NCBI RefSeq assembly: GCF_024753205.1
Contig: NZ_JANUGZ010000001.1
Span: forward strand, 992,001-1,056,000
Source: Massilia aurea
GTDB lineage: Bacteria > Pseudomonadota > Gammaproteobacteria > Burkholderiales > Burkholderiaceae_D
Direction: 5' to 3'
DNA length: 64,000 nt
Numbering within the stretch: position 1 is the stretch's first letter; each line of letters starts with the position of its first letter. The notes beneath the pieces are model-generated. The model saw only the letters and a list, made by a program, of their open reading frames with translations, was not told the DNA's origin and did not search any database. Positions 9,507-19,690 of this stretch are shown piece by piece. The translations under genes and the position numbers were made by a program.

Positions 9507-10820
9507 ATGACAAGCGAGGCGCCACTGTACCGACATACTGTCCTGTACTTGTGCCAGAGTTTCTTCATCAAGGACAACCGGGCAGAGCTGCTGCTGCACG
9601 CGCACAAATACGATTTCGATATCCGCTTCTTCAGCGAGCTGGCGCAGTATGTCGCCGCTGTCGATGCCGATCGCAGCAACAGCCTGTTCGTGATCGACCT
9701 CGACACCCTGCACAATATGCAGGCCGACCTGCACGATGCGCGCAAGACGCTGATGCTGGGTGAATTGCTGGCGCGCCTGCCGCCCGGTCATCGCTACGTG
9801 TACCTGCAATCGAGCCGCCAGGGCAGCCGCTTCCTGCTGCAGCAGCGCCTGGTCGACAGCCATTGCCTGGCCTATGCCGAAAAGCCGATCGCCAACGATG
9901 TGCTGGTCGACAAGCTGTTCAACCTGTTCGTGCAGAACAAGCGGGGCGACGCCGTCACCCTGATCACGCTCGGCTTGCCCGGCAGCCTGGATGACGCGGC
10001 GCTGCGCGACCAGTGCATCGACGTCACTTACCACGCCGACCCGTCGACGCTGCACCTGCGCGTCAAGGAGCTGCAGCCCGACCTCGTGCTGATCCCCGAC
10101 AGCGACTACCTGCGGGTGGACGCCCTGGCGCGCGTACTGCAAAAGAATATCGAGGCCGACCCGGTGCGCGAAATCGTGCTGCTGCAGCGCCGGCCGGACG
10201 ATGCTCTGGCCCGGCGCGCGCTGGGCGATGGCTTCGATGCGGTGTTGCCCGACACTGGCTCGGGCATGCTCGAAGCGCAACTGGCCAACCGTGCGGCCAA
10301 GATCCGCGTCAACAAGGATTTGATCGGCAAGGACCGCGCCACCGGCCTGCTCAACAAGGTCGGGCTGCGGCGTAAAACACAGGACCTGATCCGCCAGGCC
10401 ACGCTGGAAGACATACCATTGGCCTTCGGCGTCATCGACATCGACAAGTTCAAGACCATCAACGACACCTGGGGCCACCATTTCGGCGACATCGTCATCA
10501 AGCGGCTATGCCTGTGCCTGGCGCCGCAGATGGGCGAGCGCGATCTGCTCAGCCGCTTCGGCGGCGAAGAATTCGTGGTGGTGTTCTGGGATTGCACGCT
10601 GGCGCAGGCATGGCCGCGGCTGGACGCGCTGCGCACCGCCTTCGGCGCCATCGCGTTCCAGGTGGCGCAGGGCGACGAGCGGCGCTTTTCGTTCAGCGGC
10701 GGGCTGGCCGCGTTTCCGGCGCAGCGCAGCGAAAACGAGTTGTTCGTGCAGGCCGATGCGATGCTCTACACGGCCAAGCAGGATGGGCGCAACCGGATTT
10801 GCCCGGCGCCTTGCGCTTAA
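9507..10820 (+). CDS. Diguanylate cyclase with a receiver-like N-terminal region
   Basis: A 437-residue protein. The C-terminal GGDEF domain has the active signature RFGGEEF preceded by DIDKFKTINDTWGHHFGD, so it should make c-di-GMP from GTP. The inhibitory I-site RxxD is missing (GERD at that position), so feedback inhibition is unlikely. The first 270 residues contain alpha/beta segments (LFVIDLDTL, PDLVLIPDSDYL) resembling one or two degenerate receiver domains without a clear phospho-acceptor. The start at 9507 has AGAAGG upstream. The stop overlaps the stop of the convergent HDOD gene by four bases (TTAA). Confidence 0.88.
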   Translation: MTSEAPLYRHTVLYLCQSFFIKDNRAELLLHAHKYDFDIRFFSELAQYVAAVDADRSNSLFVIDLDTLHNMQADLHDARKTLMLGELLARLPPGHRYVYLQSSRQGSRFLLQQRLVDSHCLAYAEKPIANDVLVDKLFNLFVQNKRGDAVTLITLGLPGSLDDAALRDQCIDVTYHADPSTLHLRVKELQPDLVLIPDSDYLRVDALARVLQKNIEADPVREIVLLQRRPDDALARRALGDGFDAVLPDTGSGMLEAQLANRAAKIRVNKDLIGKDRATGLLNKVGLRRKTQDLIRQATLEDIPLAFGVIDIDKFKTINDTWGHHFGDIVIKRLCLCLAPQMGERDLLSRFGGEEFVVVFWDCTLAQAWPRLDALRTAFGAIAFQVAQGDERRFSFSGGLAAFPAQRSENELFVQADAMLYTAKQDGRNRICPAPCA

Positions 10821-11779
10821 ACGCGGGCGTCGGCCAGCTTGCCCAGGCAGCGCCGTTCGAAGCTGTTCAGGCCATCAGTGACGAGACTGTCGTCCTCGGC
10901 GACGACGTGCGCATCGATCAACAGATGCAGCTTGGCGATCTGGTCGCCCCGCTCCAGCGCCCGGGCCAGTGCCGATGCGGCTGGCGTGCTCGACGTAGCG
11001 ATGGCTTGCACGACATCCAGCGGGAACTCCCAATGCGCCGCGATCGACGCCGACAGCCCCCGGCTCACGGCAAACAACCGTGCGCCGAACTCGCTCGAGC
11101 CGGGAATCTTGCCCGCTTCGGCCGCTCGCTCGGCCAGGCGGAAGGCCACCAGCAAGCCCAGGTTCTGCATCAGACCGGCCAGATAGGCCTCGAACACGCC
11201 GGCAGCCATGCCCGGCGCCATCAGGCTCGACGCCAGCGCGCACTTCTCGGCCTGGTGCCAAACCAGCGGCGCGGCGTGGCGTGCAAAGCCGGTGTCGGCC
11301 ATGCGCAAGAGCGGGCGGAATGCGATTCGTGCCAGCAGCATGCGCAGGCCGTTCTGGCCGAGCATCAATAGCGCAGCATCGAGCGACTTGATGGGCTGCA
11401 GCGGGCGGTAATACGCGCTGTTCGCTTCGCGGATCACTTCAGCCACCAGCACCGTGTCGCGCTCGACCGAGCGTGCCAGCGCGCCCTGCGACACGGCGTC
11501 ATCGGCCAGGTCGCGCAGCAGTTCGGGGATCAGTTCGGGGATGCGCGGCACCAGGCCGCTGGCCGCGCCCGGGTCGAGCGCCAGCGTGCGCACCAGGTCC
11601 AGCAGGTGCTCTTCGACCTCGGGCGTGGCTTCGTAGCCGGCCGAGGCGGTCAGCCAGCGGTAATACGCGGCGTCGACCTCTACGGCGAGGTCGTGCGCCG
11701 CTTCGCCGGCCGGCGGCTCGCTGGCATCGGGGGCCGGCGCCTTGTCGGCGCCCAGCATACGGTCAATCCATTTTTTCAT
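10817..11779 (-). CDS. HDOD domain protein (paralogue B)
   Basis: A 320-residue paralogue of the protein at 4902-5870, with the same layout: a short lysine/tryptophan-rich start, a variable acidic linker (residues 12-30) and an HDOD domain. It is convergent with the diguanylate cyclase gene and overlaps it by four bases. HDOD and GGDEF proteins often belong to the same c-di-GMP-linked circuits, so a shared regulatory role is plausible but inferred. The HD catalytic dyad is absent, as is usual for HDOD. Confidence 0.88.
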   Translation of the reverse strand: MKKWIDRMLGADKAPAPDASEPPAGEAAHDLAVEVDAAYYRWLTASAGYEATPEVEEHLLDLVRTLALDPGAASGLVPRIPELIPELLRDLADDAVSQGALARSVERDTVLVAEVIREANSAYYRPLQPIKSLDAALLMLGQNGLRMLLARIAFRPLLRMADTGFARHAAPLVWHQAEKCALASSLMAPGMAAGVFEAYLAGLMQNLGLLVAFRLAERAAEAGKIPGSSEFGARLFAVSRGLSASIAAHWEFPLDVVQAIATSSTPAASALARALERGDQIAKLHLLIDAHVVAEDDSLVTDGLNSFERRCLGKLADARV

Positions 11780-11825
11780 AAAGTCGCTCGGGCCTCGGAT
11801 GCGTCATTGTAAGCCCTGGCGCGGC

Positions 11826-13289
11826 TTAATTGACAATCGCCGGCGTGTTGTTCACCTCTGCGTCGGTCCAGCCACCACCCAGCGCCTGGATCAGCGCCAC
11901 CGCCGCCGTCTGGCGGTCGGCCTGCACCTGCACCAGCTGGCGACGCGCATTGAGCGCCGTGACCTGCGCCTGCACCACCTCGGTATAGCTCACCTGCCCC
12001 GCCTGGTAGCGGTTCAGGATCTGCTGTTCGACCAGGCCCGCCGCTTCGGCCGCCTCAACGCGCAACTGCTGCTGTTGCTCGAGCACGCGGGTGGCGGCCA
12101 GGCCGTTCTCGACATCGGCGAATGCCGTCAGGACGACCTGGCGGTAGTTGGCCACCGTGGCCTGCTGGCGCGCCTCGGCGCCTTCGACGCTGGCGCGCGT
12201 GGCGCCGGCATTGAACAGCGTCTGCGCGGCCGACAGGCCGAACGACCAGGCCGCGTTCGACAGCGAGAACAGGTCGCCCACGCGGCTCGTGTTGTTGCCG
12301 TACGAAGCAGACAGCCCGAAGGTCGGGAAGTAGGCCGAACGGGCGATGCCGATGTCGGCATTCGCCACCGCCACATCGCGCTCGGCGGCGGCAATGTCGG
12401 GCCGGCGTTGCAGCAGTGTGGATGGCACGCCGACCGGTACGGCCGGCACCACCACTTGCCATGGCGTGCTTGCCAGCGCAAAGCTCGACGGACTCTGGCC
12501 GACCAGCACGGCGATCGCATGTTCGAGTTCGGCGCGCGAGCGCTGCAGGCCAAGCGCGTCGCTGCGCGCCGTGGCCAGCTGCGTCTGCGCCTGCAGCACG
12601 TCCGAGCGCGCCGAGACGCCGGCCGCGAAGCGGTTCGACGTGATCTGCAGCACGCGTTCGTAGCCTTCGATGGTGGCCGTGAGCATGCCGATCTGGGCGT
12701 CGGTCTGGCGCAGCGAGAAGTAGTTGATCGCCAGCTCGCCAAGCGCCGCGAGGCGCACGCTGGCCAGGTCGGCGGCGCTGGCCTGGGCGCTGGCTTCGGC
12801 CGCATCGACCGCCGTGCGCAGGCGGCCGAACACGTCCGGCTCCCAGCTCGCGCCGATCTGCAGGCGGTAGGCGCTGGCGGCGCCGCGGTTAGTGTCGCCG
12901 CTACCACCGCCGGCGCGATCCCCCCCCGCGCCAAGCGACACCACCGGGAACAGCGACGCGCGCTGCTGCGCGACGATCGAGCGCGCCTGGGCATAGTTGG
13001 CCACGGCGACAGCGATGTTCTGGTTGGCCACCTCGACCTGGCGGCTGAGGCGATCGAGCTCCGGGTCGTTGAACAGCTGCCACCAGGGGCCGCGCTCAAG
13101 CGCGTCGGCGGGCGCGGCAGGCGCCCAGCCCGGCAAGGGCGCGTTGACGCCCTTGTAGATTGCCGGTACCGGGCCGGCCGGCAGCGCGGCAGGCCGTTCG
13201 TAAACTGGCCCGACGGCGCAGCCACCGAGGCCGAGGGCCATGGCGAGGAGGGTCAGGCGCAGGGAGGTCGAGATTTGCATGGGCATCAT
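11826..13289 (-). CDS. Efflux outer-membrane lipoprotein (OprM/NodT family)
   Basis: A 487-residue TolC-like channel protein, last gene of the efflux operon. The lipoprotein signal ends in LGLGGC (Cys24), followed by CAVGPVYERP as in OprM/CusC proteins. The two repeated halves with long coiled-coil alpha-hairpins are visible (for example QVEVANQNIAVAVANYAQA and QVQADRQTAAVALIQALGGGW). It should form the trimeric outer-membrane duct for the MdtABC-like pump. The ATG overlaps the stop of the preceding pump gene (ATGA). ATG codons at 13286 and 13280 are alternative starts. Confidence 0.92.
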   Translation of the reverse strand: MMPMQISTSLRLTLLAMALGLGGCAVGPVYERPAALPAGPVPAIYKGVNAPLPGWAPAAPADALERGPWWQLFNDPELDRLSRQVEVANQNIAVAVANYAQARSIVAQQRASLFPVVSLGAGGDRAGGGSGDTNRGAASAYRLQIGASWEPDVFGRLRTAVDAAEASAQASAADLASVRLAALGELAINYFSLRQTDAQIGMLTATIEGYERVLQITSNRFAAGVSARSDVLQAQTQLATARSDALGLQRSRAELEHAIAVLVGQSPSSFALASTPWQVVVPAVPVGVPSTLLQRRPDIAAAERDVAVANADIGIARSAYFPTFGLSASYGNNTSRVGDLFSLSNAAWSFGLSAAQTLFNAGATRASVEGAEARQQATVANYRQVVLTAFADVENGLAATRVLEQQQQLRVEAAEAAGLVEQQILNRYQAGQVSYTEVVQAQVTALNARRQLVQVQADRQTAAVALIQALGGGWTDAEVNNTPAIVN

Positions 13290-16200
13290 GGTTTGGCGAG
13301 CGATGGACCGCTACCCGGAGTCGGATCGACATCGTGCGGGTGGCGGCTCAACGCGTGTTCATCGGGTTTGCGGGTGCGCAGCTTGTCGAGCAGGACATAC
13401 ACGACCGGCGTGGTAAGCAGTGTCAGGAGCTGGCTCGCGACCAGGCCGCCGATGATGGCGATGCCCAGCGGCCGGCGCAATTCGGAGCCTTCGCCAAAGC
13501 CGATCGCCAGCGGCAAAGCGCCCAGCGCCGCGGCCAGCGTCGTCATCAGGATCGGGCGGAAGCGCAGCATGCAGGCCTCGCGCACCGCTTCCATTGCGGT
13601 GAGGCCTCGCGCTCGCTCGGCCTCCAGCGCGAAGTCGATGATCAGGATCGCATTCTTCTTCACGATGCCGATCAACAGGAACACGCCGATCAGCGCGATG
13701 ATCGAGAACTCCATCTTGAACATCAACAGCGCCAGCACGGCGCCCACACCGGCCGACGGCAGCGTCGAGAGCACGGTGATCGGGTGGATCAGGCTTTCGT
13801 ACAGAATGCCGAGCACGATGTAGATGACGACGATGGCGGCCAGGATCAGCAGCGGCTGCTCCTGGCTCGACGCCTGCGCCGCCGCCGCAGTACCCTGGAA
13901 GCTGCCGCGCACATTGATCGGCATGCCGATGTCGGCTTCGGCCTGGCGCACGGCCGCTTCGCCGTCGGTCAGCGTGAAGCCTTCGTTCAGGTTGTACGAC
14001 ACGGTGGTGGCCAGTTCGCCATCCTGGTGGCTGACCGAGGTGGCAGTCGCGCTCTCGGCGAAGCGGGCAATCGCCGACAGCGGCACCATCGTCGCGGCGT
14101 TGTCGGCCAGCGCCTGGCCACCGGACGGATCGCGCGCCGCCGTCAGGCTCGCTGTCGCCGAGGTCGCCGCGCCGGCAGCGCCGGCGGCGGCCGCCATGCC
14201 GGTGCTGGAGGACACGACGTTTTCGCTTCCGCCAGCGGCCCGTGCCGGCACGTACACGTCCTTCAGGGCTTCGGGCGACTGCGCATACTTCTGCGCCACG
14301 CCCATCACGACGTGGTACTGGTTCAGTTCATCGTAGATGTTCGCCACCTGGCGCTGGCCGAACGCGTTGTACAGCGCATTGGTCACGTCGCGCGTGGTGA
14401 TGCCCATGCGCGCCGCGCTTTCCTTGTCGATCGTGACATAGGTTTCCACGCCGTTTTCGGCCTGGTCGGTGTCGACGTCGACCAGCGCGGGCTGCCCTTT
14501 CATGGCCTCAGCCAGTTTGGCGGCCCACTGCTTGAGGTCTTCCGCGTTGTCGCTCTTGAGCGTGTACTGGTAGGTCGAGTTGCTCGAACGCCCGCCCATG
14601 CGCAAGTCCTGCACCGGGTTCAGGAAGATCGAAATACCCGTGACCTTGGCCAGTTGCGGACGCAGGCGCGCGATCACGGCCTGCGCCGCGACATCGCGCT
14701 CGCGCACCGGTTTCAGGTTGACGAACATGAAGCCGCCACCGGCGCGGCCGCCGCCCGTGAACGCGACCACCGTCTCGACCGCCGGATCCTTGCGGATGAT
14801 CTCGACCAGCTGGTAAATCTTCTTCTGCATGGCCTGCGACGAAATGCTCTGATCCGCGCGGATGCCGCCATTCATCTGGCCGGAATCCTGCTGCGGGAAG
14901 AAGCCCTTTGGCGCATTGGTGAACAGATAGACGTTCAGACCAACGGTAAACAGCAGGATGATCATGACCAGCACCTTGCTGGCCAGCGCCCAGTCGAGCG
15001 CATGCTCGTAGACGCGCAGCACGCGGGCAAAGCCCCCTTCGGACCAGCGCGCGAGGCGCCCCGGCTTCTTGTCCTTGTCTTCGGCGCGCAGCAGCCAGGC
15101 GCACATCATCGGCGTGGTGGTCAGCGAAATCACGAGCGAAATCATGACCGCCGCCGACAGCGTGACGGCAAATTCACGGAACAGGCGACCCACCTGCCCG
15201 CCCATGAACAGCAGCGGAATGAACACGGCCACCAGCGACAGCGAAATCGACAGCACCGTGAAGCCGACTTCGCGCGCACCGAGCAGCGCCGCCGCCATGC
15301 GGTCCATGCCGTTCTCGATATGGCGCGAGGTATTCTCCAGCACCACGATGGCATCGTCGACGACAAAGCCAGCCGCCACCGTCAGCGCCATCAGCGACAG
15401 ATTGTTCAGCGAAAAGCCCAGCGCATACATGACGCCGAAAGTGCCGAGCAGCGAGACGACCGTCGCCACGGCAGGAATCACCGTGGCGCGCAGGCTGCGC
15501 AGGAACACACTGACCACGGCCACCACCAGCACGATCGACAGCACCAGCGTGAATTCGATCTCGTGCAGCGAGGCGCGGATCGAGTTGGTGCGGTCCGATG
15601 CGATCGCCAGCTGGATGTCCCCGGGCAGCTGCGCCTGCAGCGACGGCAGCAGGTCGCGGATGCCGTCGACGGTTTCGATGACGTTGGCGTCGGGCTGGCG
15701 CGTGACCAGCACGATCACGGCCGGCTGGCCGTTGAACAGGCCCAGCGTGTAGATGTTTTCGGGCCCGTCGAACACGGTCGCCACGTCGGACAGGCGCACG
15801 GCGGCGCCATTGCGCCACGCGACCACGAGGTCCTTGTAATCGGCGGCGCTGCGGCCATCGCCGCCAGCCGGCTGCGAATAGATCTGCAGGCGGTTGCCAT
15901 TGGTGTCGATCTCGCCCTTGGGGCGGTTCGGGTTCGTCGCCTGGATCGCGGCGCGCACGTCCTCGGCCGACACGCCATAGCGGTTCAGTGAATACGGCAC
16001 CAGTTCGACCCGTACGGCCGGCAGCGAGCCGCCGCCGATTTCGACTTCGCCCACGCCCTTGACCTGGGCCAGGCGCTGCTGCACGAGATTCGAGACCGAT
16101 TCAAAAATCTCGGCCGGCGCCTTGGTCTTGGACGTCAGCGCCAGGATCAGCACCGGTGCATCCGACGGGTTGGCTTTACGGTAGGTCGGATTGCTGCGCA

Positions 16201-16567
16201 GCGTGGCCGGCAGGTCGGCGCGCGAGGCACTGATCGCTGCCTGCACTTCGCGCGCGGCGGAATCGATCTGGCGATTCAGTTCGAACTGCAGGTTGATCCT
16301 GGTCGAGCCGGTGCCGCTGCTGGACGTCATTTCGTTGACGCCGGCAATCGCGCCCAGGCGCCGCTCGAGCGGCGTGGCCACGCTCGATGCCATCGTGTCG
16401 GGACTAGCGCCCGGCAGCGAGGCCGACACCGAAATGGTCGGATAGTCGACCTGCGGCAGCGGCGCCACCGGCAGCACGAAGAAGGCGGCAATGCCGGCCA
16501 GCGCGATGCCGATGGTCAGCAGGACCGTGGCGATCGGCCGTTCGACGAAGGGGCGCGACAGGTTCAT
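13286..16567 (-). CDS. mdtC: RND multidrug efflux pump subunit, MdtC/MuxC type
   Basis: A 1093-residue inner-membrane RND transporter with twelve predicted helices and two large periplasmic loops. The TM4 proton-relay signature VDDAIVVLEN and the start MNLSRPFVERPIATVLL are typical. It should pair with the MdtB-like subunit encoded just upstream in a heterotrimer driving drug or metabolite export. It is about 55 residues longer than usual because of an Ala/Ser/Gly-rich insertion at residues 772-827 in the second periplasmic loop. Its ATG overlaps the mdtB stop. Confidence 0.93.
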   Translation of the reverse strand: MNLSRPFVERPIATVLLTIGIALAGIAAFFVLPVAPLPQVDYPTISVSASLPGASPDTMASSVATPLERRLGAIAGVNEMTSSSGTGSTRINLQFELNRQIDSAAREVQAAISASRADLPATLRSNPTYRKANPSDAPVLILALTSKTKAPAEIFESVSNLVQQRLAQVKGVGEVEIGGGSLPAVRVELVPYSLNRYGVSAEDVRAAIQATNPNRPKGEIDTNGNRLQIYSQPAGGDGRSAADYKDLVVAWRNGAAVRLSDVATVFDGPENIYTLGLFNGQPAVIVLVTRQPDANVIETVDGIRDLLPSLQAQLPGDIQLAIASDRTNSIRASLHEIEFTLVLSIVLVVAVVSVFLRSLRATVIPAVATVVSLLGTFGVMYALGFSLNNLSLMALTVAAGFVVDDAIVVLENTSRHIENGMDRMAAALLGAREVGFTVLSISLSLVAVFIPLLFMGGQVGRLFREFAVTLSAAVMISLVISLTTTPMMCAWLLRAEDKDKKPGRLARWSEGGFARVLRVYEHALDWALASKVLVMIILLFTVGLNVYLFTNAPKGFFPQQDSGQMNGGIRADQSISSQAMQKKIYQLVEIIRKDPAVETVVAFTGGGRAGGGFMFVNLKPVRERDVAAQAVIARLRPQLAKVTGISIFLNPVQDLRMGGRSSNSTYQYTLKSDNAEDLKQWAAKLAEAMKGQPALVDVDTDQAENGVETYVTIDKESAARMGITTRDVTNALYNAFGQRQVANIYDELNQYHVVMGVAQKYAQSPEALKDVYVPARAAGGSENVVSSSTGMAAAAGAAGAATSATASLTAARDPSGGQALADNAATMVPLSAIARFAESATATSVSHQDGELATTVSYNLNEGFTLTDGEAAVRQAEADIGMPINVRGSFQGTAAAAQASSQEQPLLILAAIVVIYIVLGILYESLIHPITVLSTLPSAGVGAVLALLMFKMEFSIIALIGVFLLIGIVKKNAILIIDFALEAERARGLTAMEAVREACMLRFRPILMTTLAAALGALPLAIGFGEGSELRRPLGIAIIGGLVASQLLTLLTTPVVYVLLDKLRTRKPDEHALSRHPHDVDPTPGSGPSLAKP

Positions 16568-19500
16568 GCGCCCGCTCCCTCAGTTTTGTGCGGCGCCTTG
16601 CCGGTCAGGCGCCGCGCGGTGCGGTCGAACGCCAGGTAGATCACCGGCGTGGTGAACAAGGTCAGCAGCTGGCTCAGGACCAGGCCACCGAACATCGCCA
16701 GGCCCAGTGGGCGGCGCAGTTCGGCGCCCTCGCCCGTGCCCAGCATCAGCGGCACCGCCGCGAACAGCGCCGCCAGCGTCGTCATCAGGATTGGGCGGAA
16801 GCGCAGCAAGGCCGCCTGGCGGATCGCGTCCAGCGGCGATTTGCCTTCTTCGCGCTCGGCCTCGATCGCGAAGTCGATCATCATGATCGCGTTCTTCTTG
16901 ACGATGCCGATCAACAGGATCATGCCAATGATGCCGATCACGCCCAGCCCCTGGCCACTGACCCACAGCGCGAGCAGCGCGCCCACGCCGGCCGATGGCA
17001 GCGTCGACAGGATGGTCAGCGGGTGGATATAGCTTTCATACAGCACGCCCAGCACGATGTAGACGCAGACGACGGCTGCCATGATCAGCCACAGCTGGTT
17101 CGACAGCGACGACTCGTAGGCACCGGACGCGCCCAGGAACGTCATGCTGACCGACGCCGGCATCCCGATGTCCACCGCAGCGGCGCGAATTGCCGCCACC
17201 GCATCGCCCAGCGAGGCGCCGGCTGCGGTATCGAAACCGACCGTGGCGGCCGGGTACTGCGCCACGTGGATCACCTGCAGCGGCGCCTGGCGTTCAGTGA
17301 TCGTGGCCACCGCCGACAGGGGCGTCGACTGGCCCGAGCCGGTGCGCAGTTGCAGCCGGCCCAGCGCGGCAATCGACATCGCTTCGTCCCGCTGCGCCTC
17401 CAGAATCACGCGGTACTGGTTGGTCTCGGTGAAGATCGTCGAGACGATGCGCTGGCCGAAGGCGCTGTAGAGCGCATCGTCAATGGACGCCGCCGTGATC
17501 GACAGGCGCGACGCCGTGTCGCGGTCGATGTCGATGAAGGCAGCCGCGCCCGTCGCGCCGGCATCGGTGACGGCCGTGCGCAGCTCGGGCAAGGTGCCGA
17601 TCCTGGTCGTGAGCTTGCGCGCCCATAAGTTGACGAGCTCCGTATCGGCGCCTTCGACTGAGAAGCGGTACTGGGTCGGGCCACTTTCGGCGTCGATCGT
17701 CAAGTCCTGGGTCGGCTGCAGGAACAACTGCAGGCCCGCCACGCCTGCCACGCGTTCGCGCAGGCGCACCATCGTTTCAGACTGGTCGCCGCGCTCGGCC
17801 TTCAGGTTGATCAGCATGGTGCCGGTATGGAGCATCGTGTTGTTGGCCGCGTCGACGCCCACGTACGACGCAACCGACTCGACCGCCTCGTCCTGCATGA
17901 TGCGGCGCGCCGCTTCCTGCTGCAGCTTGGCCATATCTAGGTACGAAATCGACTGGCGTGCCTGCACGCGTGCCTGCAGCTGCCCGGTGTCCTGGGTCGG
18001 GAACAGGCCTTTCGGGATGATCGTCCACATGACGGCGGTCAGCACCACCGTGGCCAGGGCCACCAGCAGGGTCAAGCCCTGGCGCTTCAGCACCCAGCCC
18101 AGCATCACGTCGTAGCGCGCGATCACACGGTCGAAGAAGGCCTGGAACTTGACGGCAAAGCGGCTCGGCTTTTCATTTTCATGGCTGCGCAGCCAGCGTC
18201 CGGCCATCATCGGCACGAGCGTGAGCGACACCACGCCAGAAATCAGAATCGTGATGGCCAGCGTGACAGCAAATTCGCGGAACAGGCGCCCGACCACGTC
18301 GCCCATGAACAGCAGCGGAATCAGCACGGCGATCAGCGAGACGGTCAGCGAAATGATCGTGAAGCCGATCTGCGTGGCGCCCTTGATCGCGGCGGCCATC
18401 GGGGCTTCGCCTTTTTCGATATAGCGCGCGATGTTCTCGATCATGACGATCGCATCGTCGACGACAAAGCCGGTGGCGATCGTCAACGCCATCAGCGACA
18501 GGTTGTTCAGGCTGTAGCCGAGCAAGTACATCACGCCGAAGCTGCCGATCAGCGAGATCGGCACAGCCAGGCTGGCAATCACGGTCGCGCGCAGGTCGTG
18601 CAGGAACGCGAAGATCACCAGCACCACCATGATCACGGCCAGAACCAACTCGATCTGCACGTGCTTGACGGAGGCGCGGATGCCGGTGGTGCGGTCGCTC
18701 AGCACATCCATGCGCAGCGCGCTGGGCAAGCCGGCCTGCAGTTCGGGCAGGCGCGCCTTGATGGCGTCAACGGTGGCGATCACGTTTGCGCCCGGCTGGC
18801 GCTGCACGTTCAGAATGATCGCCGGCTTCATATTCGCCCAGGCGCCCAGGCGCACGTTCTCGGCGCTGTCGACGACCTTCGCTACCTCGAGCAGCTTGAC
18901 CGGCGCGCCATTGCGGTAGGCGACGATCAGGTTCTGGTAGTCGGGCACCGTGACCAGCTGGTCGTTGGCATTGATCGCGTACGAGCGCGTCGGGCCATCG
19001 AAGCTGCCCTTGGCGCTGTTGGCATTGGCGGCGGTGATCGCAGTGCGCAGCGTGTCGAGGCCCAGGCCATACGATGCGAGGGCGTCGGTATCGGCCTGGA
19101 TGCGCACGGCCGGCCGCTGGCCGCCCGACAGCGACACCTGGCCCACGCCCGACACCTGGCTGATCTTCAGGGCCAGGCGCGTGTTGACGAGGTTCTGGAC
19201 TTCGGTCAGTGGCAGCGTGTCGGACGTGATCGCGAGCGTCAGCACCGGCGCATCGGCCGGATTGACCTTCGCGTAGACGGGTGGCGCCGGCAGGTCGGTC
19301 GGCAGCAGCGAGCCGCCGGCATTGATCGCGGCCTGGACTTCCTGCTCGGCCACGTCGAGCGTCTCGCCCAGTGCAAACTGCAGCGTGACCATCGACACGC
19401 CGGCGGCGCTGGTGGAACTCATGCGGGTCAGGCCGGACATCTGGCCGAACTGGCGTTCGAGCGGCGCGGTGACGGTGCGCGCCATGACTTCGGGGCTCGC

Positions 19501-19659
19501 GCCCGGATACAGCGTCTGCACCTGAATGGTCGGGAAGTCGACCTGCGGCAGCGCGGCCAGCGGCAGGAAGCGGTAACCCACCAGGCCGGACAGCACGATC
19601 GCCAGCATCAGGAGGGCCGTGGCGACCGGCCGCTGGATGAAGGGGGTCGAGGGACTCAC
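16564..19659 (-). CDS. mdtB: RND multidrug efflux pump subunit, MdtB/MuxB type
   Basis: A 1031-residue RND inner-membrane pump subunit of normal length. The N-terminus (SPSTPFIQRPVATALLMLA), the porter-domain stretch ALPQVDFPTIQVQTLYPG and the TM4 motif VDDAIVMIEN identify the family. The start codon is GTG (19659-19657); no ATG lies nearby in frame. It follows the membrane-fusion gene by 31 bases and overlaps mdtC by four. The order A-B-C-outer-membrane protein matches MuxABC-OpmB/MdtABC operons. Confidence 0.93.
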   Translation of the reverse strand: MSPSTPFIQRPVATALLMLAIVLSGLVGYRFLPLAALPQVDFPTIQVQTLYPGASPEVMARTVTAPLERQFGQMSGLTRMSSTSAAGVSMVTLQFALGETLDVAEQEVQAAINAGGSLLPTDLPAPPVYAKVNPADAPVLTLAITSDTLPLTEVQNLVNTRLALKISQVSGVGQVSLSGGQRPAVRIQADTDALASYGLGLDTLRTAITAANANSAKGSFDGPTRSYAINANDQLVTVPDYQNLIVAYRNGAPVKLLEVAKVVDSAENVRLGAWANMKPAIILNVQRQPGANVIATVDAIKARLPELQAGLPSALRMDVLSDRTTGIRASVKHVQIELVLAVIMVVLVIFAFLHDLRATVIASLAVPISLIGSFGVMYLLGYSLNNLSLMALTIATGFVVDDAIVMIENIARYIEKGEAPMAAAIKGATQIGFTIISLTVSLIAVLIPLLFMGDVVGRLFREFAVTLAITILISGVVSLTLVPMMAGRWLRSHENEKPSRFAVKFQAFFDRVIARYDVMLGWVLKRQGLTLLVALATVVLTAVMWTIIPKGLFPTQDTGQLQARVQARQSISYLDMAKLQQEAARRIMQDEAVESVASYVGVDAANNTMLHTGTMLINLKAERGDQSETMVRLRERVAGVAGLQLFLQPTQDLTIDAESGPTQYRFSVEGADTELVNLWARKLTTRIGTLPELRTAVTDAGATGAAAFIDIDRDTASRLSITAASIDDALYSAFGQRIVSTIFTETNQYRVILEAQRDEAMSIAALGRLQLRTGSGQSTPLSAVATITERQAPLQVIHVAQYPAATVGFDTAAGASLGDAVAAIRAAAVDIGMPASVSMTFLGASGAYESSLSNQLWLIMAAVVCVYIVLGVLYESYIHPLTILSTLPSAGVGALLALWVSGQGLGVIGIIGMILLIGIVKKNAIMMIDFAIEAEREEGKSPLDAIRQAALLRFRPILMTTLAALFAAVPLMLGTGEGAELRRPLGLAMFGGLVLSQLLTLFTTPVIYLAFDRTARRLTGKAPHKTEGAGA

Positions 19660-19690
19660 GCGTTACTCCCGTGCGCCGGATACGGCACCA

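Noticed and set aside
7706..9763. A long plus-strand frame opposite the S46 peptidase gene
   Set aside because: It is a mirror of the peptidase coding strand with no RBS or domain; the peptidase motifs on the other strand are unambiguous.
13160..15991. A 943-codon open frame on the plus strand opposite the MdtC-like gene
   Set aside because: It is rich in Arg, Gln, His and Asp in the pattern expected of the antisense of a high-GC gene, has no domain, and fully overlaps a conserved pump gene.
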